Source of the DNA: Prevotella sp. UBA2742
GTDB taxonomy: Bacteria; Bacteroidota; Bacteroidia; Bacteroidales; Bacteroidaceae
Reading direction: 5' to 3'
NCBI GenBank assembly: GCA_002353485.1
Contig: DEJS01000001.1
Coordinates: 9,375 to 73,374, forward strand
DNA length: 64,000 nucleotides
Both the position numbers and the translations under genes were made by a program. Numbering within the stretch: position 1 is the first letter of the stretch; each line of letters opens with the position of its first letter. Of this stretch, positions 56,401 through 62,607 are shown piece by piece. The notes beneath the pieces were generated by a model. That model ran no database searches. It saw nothing but the letters and a program-made list of their open reading frames with translations, and was not told the DNA's origin.

Positions 56401-56659
56401 TCATACCCACATACGAGATAACAAGAACAGTTGACTCCGACGGAACACTCAACTTAAAGTTACCGTCGAAATCAGTCACTGTACCCAGGGAAGTGTTTCC
56501 CTTCACTACTACCGAGGCGCCTATCAGAGGCTCCCCAGTTCCGTCTGAGACAGTACCCTTCACGGTAATGCCACCTTGGGCATGCAGCATCGTCGCACAT
56601 CCAAGCAGCATCATCGCTGTTAGTACCGTCTGTCTGATCAATTGCTTTAGATTCTTCAT
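53471..56659 (-). CDS. xusA: SusC-like TonB-dependent transporter (XusA-like)
   Basis: A 1062-residue transporter from ATG 56659 (MKNLKQLIRQ). After the signal peptide comes a carboxypeptidase-regulatory-like domain (TVKGTVSDGTGEPLIGASVV), a TonB-box region with LEEVIVVGFG, the plug (PLVLVDGIERPMSSVDIQSV, GVKGANGVILITTKRG) and a barrel ending INFGVKFNL. It imports xylan fragments through the outer membrane. First gene of a six-gene unit; a -7 box and a shared 26-bp element lie upstream. Confidence 0.95.
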   Translation of the reverse strand: MKNLKQLIRQTVLTAMMLLGCATMLHAQGGITVKGTVSDGTGEPLIGASVVVKGNTSLGTVTDFDGNFKLSVPSESTVLVISYVGMTTREIRVGKERTFNVTLQDDTQLEEVIVVGFGQQKKASVVGAITQTTGEVLERAAGITDIGSALTGNLPGVVTTASSGIPGEEDPQIIIRGQSSWNNSSPLVLVDGIERPMSSVDIQSVATISVLKDASATAVYGVKGANGVILITTKRGTEGKAQISVSANAVMKIPSMLPDKFDSYDALAARNMAIEHELNLYPESFSKMLPMSFIENYRNQTTVEQRERYPNVDWQREMFKKSVMSYNANLNISGGTKFVKYFASVDFASEGDLMKTFPTGRKYDRSISYNRVNVRSNLDFNITPTTVFKVNIAGSNGKQTNPWERGHEWDGGGNMGWQMSQMWAGVYNISPDAFLPQYEGGYWGFLPGSTNVSNSAQTSSLGGVQTWTTTRINTDFVLEQKLDFITKGLSFRGMISWDNVFREDRRGIADLYNDPQLKWIDPQTGIPQYKQPYEAYDRFDYTMGNKWSTEGGTVNNWATQRNLNYQLQLNWARQFGLHDVTLMGNFGRQEYATGSEIPHYREDWVFRATYNWANRYSVEFNGAYNGSEKFSKDNRFAFFASGAVGWTISEEPFMEKLREKHIIDMLKLRASYGAIGDDNVGQRWMYMTQWAYGGRTSLDVNPGNNTITGGMLTEGGSPYTFYREATVGNENVHWEKVKKFNFGIDYGILGGLIAGSFDIFSDRRTDILVGGSQLVPAYFGQSPAWVNLGEVKTHGYELEVRVNKVFPNKMRVWANMNMTHAINEVVKRDDPSLYPTYRMQAGYAIGQTHSFIDKGMMQTYDDLYGSPKHDSSDDQKLPGDYYIVDFNGDGVVDQTNDNVPYGYTGSPQNTYNATIGFEYKGFSCFAQFYGVTNVTRDVTMISLSDPMLTNVYDQGTWWSENHLGAKVVTPRLNTKPTYYYGTQYLCDGSYIRLKNVEVAYTFTQPWIRKIGIHDLKVFVSANNLWLWTRMPDDRESNFSSNGGATGAYPTMKRINFGVKFNL

Positions 56660-56754
56660 TTTGACAGATTTTGATTCATAGTTGTACAATTATTTTGATT
56701 ACGTTAAATTGATTCTCGTTAGTCAGCATCCGCGCAGAAGGCGCTAAGACGATG

Positions 56755-56762
56755 CAAAGATA
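56755..56762 (-). promoter_or_regulatory. -7 box of the xus operon
   Basis: CAAAGATA on the plus strand is TATCTTTG on the minus strand, about 95 bp before the first susC start. No TTTG lies at the -33 distance, as expected for an activator-dependent promoter; the 26-bp element begins 31 bp further upstream. Confidence 0.6.
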
Positions 56763-56793
56763 CGCCCTTTCGCGCGAAAGCCTTTTCTCGTTT

Positions 56794-56819
56794 GTAACAC
56801 GGATTTTGTATTTTGTAAC
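56794..56819 (-). promoter_or_regulatory. 26-bp GTTAC-N16-GTTAC element upstream of xusA
   Basis: On the minus strand GTTAC occurs at both ends with a 21-bp period, two helical turns. It is identical at 21 of 26 positions to the element at 58811-58836 upstream of the GH5 gene, and lies at nearly the same distance from the -7 box (31 versus 33 bp). Likely binding site of an activator of the xylan genes. Confidence 0.7.
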
Positions 56820-56865
56820 AAAGCTTAATTATTTCTTACGTAGCATAAAATAAGTTACTTTTTAC

Positions 56866-58557
56866 CTACTCCAAAGTGACCTTCTTGATGTAGATAGGCT
56901 TTCCGCCCATAGTCCAGAATCCGGCAATGTAAATATGCTTCGGGTCCACGTCATGATCGTATTGCGTACAGGCGTCGTCCTTATATGCTTTCATCTGGTG
57001 CAGGTCTATGGTCACCTTCGTCTCGTCGCCGAAGCTTACCCGGAACGGACACGTCCAGTAGTTGTTCGTGTCAAACATCCGGAACGAGGCACCCACGTTC
57101 TGCTTCTGGCTCAGCTCCACGGTCAGCGTCTTGTATCCCGACAGGTCTATGCCGTTGGCATACTGCCAGCCACCGAAACCATACTTTCCCGTCACCAGCT
57201 CGCCCGTAGTCTCGTCAAAGGTGCCCTTCTCCCAGATGCTGGGGTTGAACCATTCATTCGTCAGCGCGAACAGAGGCTGCTTCTTTATTGTGGGCACGTG
57301 GTCAGGCTGGTTAATCAGGTCCTCGTACTCCTTCGTTGCGTAGTATTTGTACTGTCTGAACACCGGTCGCGGACAAGCCTCGGGGTCGGTCAGGAACGTG
57401 CTGCCGTCCGGCGCGTTGTCATTATACTGTGCCAGCAGCTCGCCGCCCGTGAACAGCAGCCAGCTCACGTTGCACGTCTCATCAGCAATGCGCATGAAGT
57501 TAGCGCCGAAGCCCTTGCCGCCAGCTACCCCCGTGGTAGCCTTGCCCCATGACGACTCGTACTTCTTCGGGGCCCAGTCCATCTCCGTCACCACCACCGG
57601 ACCCTTTGTCGCTACGGGCAGTATGTTCTCGTTCCAGCCACGGCTGAAGTCCCTGTATTCCACTTCCACGTCGTCCTCCACGCCGCTGTTGTACCATCCC
57701 GGGTAGCAGTGCACGGCGTAGCCGATGTTCCGTCCCTGTATCGGGTACTTCACAAAGCTGTTATAGTTCGACTGCCAGCCCAGGCCGGGAATCAGCAGAA
57801 TGTTGTTGCAGTAAGCACGCATCATGTCCACCAGCTCCTGCATAAACCTGGAAATCTCCGCGTCCGGGTCGGCGCCGGTGATGTGTACCGGCTCGTTAGC
57901 CAGCTCGAAGAGCACGGCCCCGTTGTCCTTCAGCTTCGGGTGCTGAGCCACGTGTGCCCACACCTTCTTCAGGTACTGGTGATACTCGCCGCCTACCGAA
58001 ATCTGCTCAGGACATACTCCTGGCGGGCGCATCACCACGTAGAGCCCCTTTCCTATGGCATATTCGGCCATCGGAACAAAGACCTCGTCCAGATACTTTT
58101 TGAAACGCTCAAAGTCGAAGGCCGAGATGTCGCCCTCGCCCGTAGTCTGTTTCCCCGGGGTATTGCTCCAGTAGGGGTCCATGTGCTGGCGCACGAAGGT
58201 CATCTTCCATCCAGCATCTATGATGCCGTCTATGATGCCCTTGTTATAGCGCAGACAGCCCTCCACGTCATAGTCCCACCATCGCGTACCTCTTTCGTTA
58301 AACCACGGGCTGAACGTCTGGGCGAATCCGTGCAGGTTCACACGGCGTCCTTCGGCGTTCACCAGGAACGGGCCGTCCACGTGCAGCGCAGACAGCTGCG
58401 ATGCCGGTGGTGTTACAGGGTCGGGTTTGGTGGGCTCAGTAGGTACTGTCGGCACCACAGCGGGCTTGGGCGCTTCCACGGGGTCGTCGCCTCCGCATGC
58501 CGACAGTGTCAGCATGGCCACCAGCGCGTACGCCGCTTTCTTAAAATGCTTGTTCAT
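56866..58557 (-). CDS. GH5 glycoside hydrolase lipoprotein
   Basis: A 563-residue lipoprotein: lipobox TLSAC with Cys21 followed by GGDD, an acidic stretch like the Bacteroidota surface-export signal, and a Pro/Thr linker (about 29-53). The GH5 barrel carries acid/base Glu222 (FELANEPV) and nucleophile Glu325 (VVVTEMDW). A C-terminal beta-rich domain (about 440-563) may bind carbohydrate. Xylanase activity is inferred from its place next to the xus operon and the shared promoter element; the GH5 subfamily is not settled by eye. Confidence 0.88.
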   Translation of the reverse strand: MNKHFKKAAYALVAMLTLSACGGDDPVEAPKPAVVPTVPTEPTKPDPVTPPASQLSALHVDGPFLVNAEGRRVNLHGFAQTFSPWFNERGTRWWDYDVEGCLRYNKGIIDGIIDAGWKMTFVRQHMDPYWSNTPGKQTTGEGDISAFDFERFKKYLDEVFVPMAEYAIGKGLYVVMRPPGVCPEQISVGGEYHQYLKKVWAHVAQHPKLKDNGAVLFELANEPVHITGADPDAEISRFMQELVDMMRAYCNNILLIPGLGWQSNYNSFVKYPIQGRNIGYAVHCYPGWYNSGVEDDVEVEYRDFSRGWNENILPVATKGPVVVTEMDWAPKKYESSWGKATTGVAGGKGFGANFMRIADETCNVSWLLFTGGELLAQYNDNAPDGSTFLTDPEACPRPVFRQYKYYATKEYEDLINQPDHVPTIKKQPLFALTNEWFNPSIWEKGTFDETTGELVTGKYGFGGWQYANGIDLSGYKTLTVELSQKQNVGASFRMFDTNNYWTCPFRVSFGDETKVTIDLHQMKAYKDDACTQYDHDVDPKHIYIAGFWTMGGKPIYIKKVTLE

Positions 58558-58649
58558 TACGGTTCTTTTATTTTTAGTTCAACTTTACATCATTCATAAC
58601 TTCACATCCGTCACCCTTCCAACTCCTTTTTTCCCTTTTTTCAAAAAGT

Positions 58650-58674
58650 GGGGGAGCGACTCCCGTCGGCCCCC
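58650..58674. terminator. Hairpin with T-runs in the GH5 leader
   Basis: GGGGG and CGAC (58650-58660) pair with GTCG and CCCCC (58665-58674). On the minus strand the stem is followed by ACTTTTTG, on the plus strand by AACCTCTTTTTT. It lies between the predicted promoter (58770) and the start codon (58557), so it may attenuate GH5 transcription, or it may end read-through on either strand. It is the main structure inside the 58558-58914 gap. Confidence 0.5.
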
Positions 58675-58769
58675 AACCTCTTTTTTACATACCAAAACTA
58701 CTAACTCTTAGTAACTATTAAGCCTATTTAGACTAAGCGATTTGAAAAAGTATTGCGTGTTTTCGACTG

Positions 58770-58777
58770 CAAAGATA
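58770..58777 (-). promoter_or_regulatory. -7 box of the GH5 gene
   Basis: CAAAGATA on the plus strand reads TATCTTTG on the minus strand. The leader to the start codon would be about 205 nt, long for this window. Confidence 0.55.
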
Positions 58778-58810
58778 TGCAATTAATATGTATCCGGCTT
58801 TCTTTCTCGT

Positions 58811-58836
58811 AACGCGGACTTTATTTGTTGTAACAT
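58811..58836 (-). promoter_or_regulatory. 26-bp GTTAC-N16-GTTAC element upstream of GH5
   Basis: Second copy of the element at 56794-56819, with the same 21-bp period of GTTAC half-sites. It begins 33 bp upstream of the -7 box. A further single GTTAC lies just upstream, near 58869. Confidence 0.7.
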
Positions 58837-58914
58837 TACGCAACAATAGTACGGCACGCAACGATAAATGTTACATTCCGTAAAATAGACCAATAAAAGA
58901 AAGTCAGCGTGTGT

Positions 58915-60825
58915 TTATCTCGGTAGTTCTATAACGAAGCGGCACCCCTCGTGGTAGTCGCGGTCCAGCCTCATCTCGCCTCCCAGGTTGTGTACGTGGC
59001 GCATGGTCAGCGGCAGGCCCAGTCCCAGACCCTCGCTCAGGTAGTTCACCTTCGTGAACGGCGTATACATCAGTGACTGGTAGTCCGTGGGTATGCCCCT
59101 TCCCGTGTCCTCCACGACGATGCGTATGCCGCTCTCCGTTCCCGACATCCTCACAGCCAGGTTCTTGCCGTCCGAGTACTTGGCGGCATTATACAACAGC
59201 TCGCGTACGCTGCGCATCAGGTACAGCCGGTTGGTGCTGATGGCGTAGTCCTCGTCCAGCGTCGTGTCGAAGCGGATGGGTATCTCGGGGAAGTGCTCGT
59301 TCGTAAAGTCGATGCATTCGCGTATCGTCTCGTTACAGCGCACCGGAGTCTCGTCCTTCTTCATCTTCTCCTCGTCGCTGATGCCCGTCACCGAGCTGTC
59401 ATACAGCATCAGCACCATGCGGTTCAGGTGCTTGGCGTTGTGGTCCATCGTGCCCGTAATGCTCTTCATCTCCTCCTCCGATATCATCGACATGCCGTCG
59501 CGCAGCACCTGTGCAAAGCCCTGAATGATGTTCAGTGGTGTCCTCACCTGGTGCGTCATGTTCTGTATGAAGGCCGTCTTCTGGGCGTCCGACTCCTTGG
59601 CCAGCAGCGTGGCCTGTAGCAGCTCCTCGTTGCTCTGCCTCGTGTCCGCGTTCGCCTGCTCTATGGCAGTAAGGTGCTCATCCAGCGACTGCTGCATGCT
59701 GGCGAAGCTGTTCTGCAGCTTGCCCACGGCGTCGCGTCGCCGGCTGCGTTCTATTCGCTGGTCGTAGCGTCCTTTGGCTATCTGCTCCGACTGTCTCAGC
59801 AGCAGTTCCAGCGGTCGTATCGAGCTGTTCACGATTCTCCTGCACAGCAGTCCCATGGCCAGCAGTCCTATCAGTGCCAGCGCTATCGTCACCAGCATCA
59901 GCTTCTGGTAGCTGTGTATCACGTATTCCATGGGCCATACCAGCGCCAGGCTCCAGCGCGTGTTGGGCACCGGCTGATAGCACACCAGGCAACTCTTTCC
60001 GTCCACGTCAATAATCATGTTCCCTTCGTGCCCCTTCGTCATCTCCTCGCCCAGTGCCTTCAGTCCCTCCTGGGCCTTGTACAGTTCGTCTCCAAAGATG
60101 GTGTGCTGCAGCAGCAGCGTCGAGTCCGGGTGCACAAAGAAGTTCCCCTGCTTACCCACCAGCATGCAGTAGGCTCCGGGGTAGGGCGACTCCGTCTTCA
60201 GAGCCTCGTTCAGCGTGCTCAGGGCAATGTCCGTCGACATCACGCCCACCAGCGTGCTGTCCTCGCGGAACAGCGGCTTGCAGTACGAGGCGATGACGGC
60301 CTTTGTGTACAGCGTCCCCGCGTTATAGTCGTTGAAGGGCTCCACCCAGCAGGCGCGCCTCATCATCTTGGGCACCCTGTACCAGCTCTTCTCCTCGTAG
60401 TCGTATTCCTTCTCCCGCACCGTCTCTACCGAGTCGCCCGCTACAATGCTATAGGCCGAGTAATGCCCCTCGTATCCGGGGAACACGCCGGGCTCCATCG
60501 TAATCGAGCATCCGTTCACGTTGCGGTTCATCATCACCACCCTGCGCGAGTAGTCCAGCAGCGTCTCCGGCCGCAGGTCCTTCATCACCAGCCACTCGTT
60601 GGCGTTCGTCGCCGTCTCTATCGTCTGCAGGTATGTCCTCAGCCGCTGCATGGTGTTGTCCAGTTCGCTTGTGGCACGCTGCCGGGCCTCCTTGCCTATA
60701 AGGTGTCTCGACTGCAGGAAGAGCAGGCTCAGCGCTACGACGAAGATAGGTAGTGCCCTGAGCAGGAAGCCCAGGCTAAGCCTCGTCGACATCGACTTTC
60801 TGATATATCTTATCGGGTTCGTCAT
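58915..60825 (-). CDS. Cache-domain sensor histidine kinase
   Basis: A 636-residue membrane kinase. Membrane helix 1 (about 20-38), a periplasmic double-Cache-like domain (about 40-300) with KSWYRVPKMMRRACWVEPFN and VHPDSTLLLQ, helix 2 (about 308-328) and HAMP follow. The DHp domain has the H-box NMTHQVRTPLN with His425, and the ATPase domain has RELLYNAAKYSDG, VEDTGRGIP and GLGLGLPL. It is complete but has no receiver. It follows a degenerate paralogue after 16 bp; no response regulator is adjacent. Confidence 0.93.
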   Translation of the reverse strand: MTNPIRYIRKSMSTRLSLGFLLRALPIFVVALSLLFLQSRHLIGKEARQRATSELDNTMQRLRTYLQTIETATNANEWLVMKDLRPETLLDYSRRVVMMNRNVNGCSITMEPGVFPGYEGHYSAYSIVAGDSVETVREKEYDYEEKSWYRVPKMMRRACWVEPFNDYNAGTLYTKAVIASYCKPLFREDSTLVGVMSTDIALSTLNEALKTESPYPGAYCMLVGKQGNFFVHPDSTLLLQHTIFGDELYKAQEGLKALGEEMTKGHEGNMIIDVDGKSCLVCYQPVPNTRWSLALVWPMEYVIHSYQKLMLVTIALALIGLLAMGLLCRRIVNSSIRPLELLLRQSEQIAKGRYDQRIERSRRRDAVGKLQNSFASMQQSLDEHLTAIEQANADTRQSNEELLQATLLAKESDAQKTAFIQNMTHQVRTPLNIIQGFAQVLRDGMSMISEEEMKSITGTMDHNAKHLNRMVLMLYDSSVTGISDEEKMKKDETPVRCNETIRECIDFTNEHFPEIPIRFDTTLDEDYAISTNRLYLMRSVRELLYNAAKYSDGKNLAVRMSGTESGIRIVVEDTGRGIPTDYQSLMYTPFTKVNYLSEGLGLGLPLTMRHVHNLGGEMRLDRDYHEGCRFVIELPR

Positions 60826-60841
60826 CTCTTCCTGCCTCCTT

Positions 60842-62344
60842 TTATTTGCTTTCCTCGGCCTCCTCGTCCTTCAGCATGTCCTTCAGCAGCTCGGTGATGG
60901 CCGTGCCCTGCTGCTGTATCTCCTCTGTTATGCTACGGGTCTCTTCCTCGCTCATCTCGCGCCAGTGTCCGCGCAGCCGGCTCACATCCTTCTCTATAAT
61001 CCCCGACGGCTCCATCATCTGGTTCGTCATGTTATGCAGGAACGTCGTCTTCATGTGGTCCGCGGCCTGCGCCTTCTTATAGGCAGCCTTCAGCTCCTTA
61101 CGCTGTCCGAGCAGCGAGGCGCGCAGCCGTTCCAGCTCGCCGATATGCCGGGCCAGCGACTGCTGCATCATCTGGAAGTGGTCCTGCAGCCGTCCCACCT
61201 CGTCCTCCTGCTGGCTGTCGGGCACCAGGTCATAGTAGTGTCCCTGGCTGATGTGCTCCGCCGTCCGTGTCAGCGTGCGCAGCGGCAGCAGCTGCCTGTG
61301 GGCAAACCTTTGACACACCACCACCAGCAGCAACAGCCCCACCAGGCCGATGCCCGCCATGTAGTAGGCCAGCTGCTTGCACTTTCCTAAGATGTCGTTC
61401 TCCGGGTATATGATGGCAGCGCTCCAGTTCGTCTCCTCCATGGCGCGCCCCGGCACCGCCTTCCGCTTGAAGGGCTTGTAGAACACGTAGTTGTCGGCAC
61501 CGTTCTCCCTGAACATCTTGTGCCCCTTCTCGCCCGCCACCATGGCCTTGGCGGCCGCCATGATGTCCTCGTTCGGTGTCTCCTTATAGTGGGCAAACAC
61601 CGTCTGGTGCAACAGCTTCGTACTGTCAGGGTGCACAATATACGAGCCGTCCTTGCCCAGCAGCGTCGCATAGCTGTTGGCCGACGGCTTGGCGTCCAGC
61701 ACTATCCTTGTCAGCCGTTCCAGCAGCACGTCCAGCGCCATCACGCCCACCGGCTTGCCCTCCTTGCTGTAGATGGGCAGACAGAACGACAGCAGTGCAT
61801 GCCCCTCGGTATCGTCGTTCTTCAGCGGTCCCACCCACGTGGTGCGGCCCGTCTCCATCGGCACCTTATACCATGCCTGTTCCGTGTACGGACGGTTGGC
61901 AAAGCGCTTGGCATGCACCAGCGGGGCCGTCGGGTCTTCCTTGTCACCCTTCATGGCCCGGTGCACGTAGCACATAAACAGCCTCTCACGTTCATTATAA
62001 TAGTAGGGCATCATCGCTATGGTACACCCCGTGATATTGGGGTTGCACCTTACCATTTCCTCACAGTACCTGCTCAGCTCCTCCCTGTCGTGCAGCACGC
62101 CCAGCATGTTCCAGTACACATTGCCCGACGACTGCTCCACGCTCAGCAGTATGTTGTCCACCTGCTGCACCATGCCCTCCAGCGTGTTCTCCGCCTTCTC
62201 CATGGCTTCCTCCTTGATGATTTGCTGCGAGAAGTACAGTACCAATACCAGCGTGACGGCCAGCAGCACGGCCGACGACAGCGCCACTATCAGACTCAGT
62301 CGGACCGATAGCGTACGGGCAAGGTAATGGTACAAGCGTTTCAT
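60842..62344 (-). CDS. Degenerate Cache sensor: kinase-like protein without phospho-acceptor His or ATPase domain
   Basis: A 500-residue paralogue of the kinase encoded after it. The same order is visible: helix 1 (about 17-39), Cache-like domain with QAWYKVPMETGRTTWVGPLK and VHPDSTKLLH, helix 2 (about 326-346), HAMP and a DHp-like helix pair. Where the kinase has NMTHQVRTP this protein has NMTNQMMEP, so the acceptor His is Asn441. It ends soon after the DHp region with no N-, G1- or G2-box. The N-terminal 440 residues are well preserved, so it looks selected rather than decaying; probably it senses and pairs with the neighbouring kinase. Confidence 0.88.
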   Translation of the reverse strand: MKRLYHYLARTLSVRLSLIVALSSAVLLAVTLVLVLYFSQQIIKEEAMEKAENTLEGMVQQVDNILLSVEQSSGNVYWNMLGVLHDREELSRYCEEMVRCNPNITGCTIAMMPYYYNERERLFMCYVHRAMKGDKEDPTAPLVHAKRFANRPYTEQAWYKVPMETGRTTWVGPLKNDDTEGHALLSFCLPIYSKEGKPVGVMALDVLLERLTRIVLDAKPSANSYATLLGKDGSYIVHPDSTKLLHQTVFAHYKETPNEDIMAAAKAMVAGEKGHKMFRENGADNYVFYKPFKRKAVPGRAMEETNWSAAIIYPENDILGKCKQLAYYMAGIGLVGLLLLVVVCQRFAHRQLLPLRTLTRTAEHISQGHYYDLVPDSQQEDEVGRLQDHFQMMQQSLARHIGELERLRASLLGQRKELKAAYKKAQAADHMKTTFLHNMTNQMMEPSGIIEKDVSRLRGHWREMSEEETRSITEEIQQQGTAITELLKDMLKDEEAEESK

Positions 62345-62384
62345 AGTTTTAAGTTTTATGGCTCCCTATTGCTTCATACGTCCG

Positions 62385-62413
62385 CAAAGTTAAACATTTA
62401 TCTCCAAAACAAA
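62385..62413 (-). promoter_or_regulatory. Promoter of the sensor pair
   Basis: Minus strand: TTTG (62410-62413), 17 bp, TAACTTTG (62385-62392), about 40 bp before the start codon. No GTTAC element is visible here. Confidence 0.5.
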
Positions 62414-62555
62414 GCATGTTTCCGTGCTTTTTTTCTCTTTCGTCATAATGTTTCCAACAGAACACCCCTTTAACCCCTTTCCCGCCGCACAGTTCATTGA
62501 TACTTCTTCAAAACTCTCTGCTACATGCCGCAAAGTCCGTTTCCCGCTTTTTCCC

Positions 62556-62563
62556 TACCTTTG
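62556..62563 (+). promoter_or_regulatory. -7 box of the esterase gene
   Basis: TACCTTTG, 44 bp before ATG 62608. No good -33 element is seen. Confidence 0.5.
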
Positions 62564-62607
62564 CAACCGGAAACAACGTTATTATCAACAACCAAACCAA
62601 TACAGCA

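Noticed and set aside
60842..60900. Frameshift or premature stop splitting a single kinase gene from its ATPase domain
   Set aside because: No G-box or N-box sequence follows in any frame before the next gene, which starts 16 bp later with its own full sensor; the H-box is also substituted, so a simple sequencing error does not explain it.
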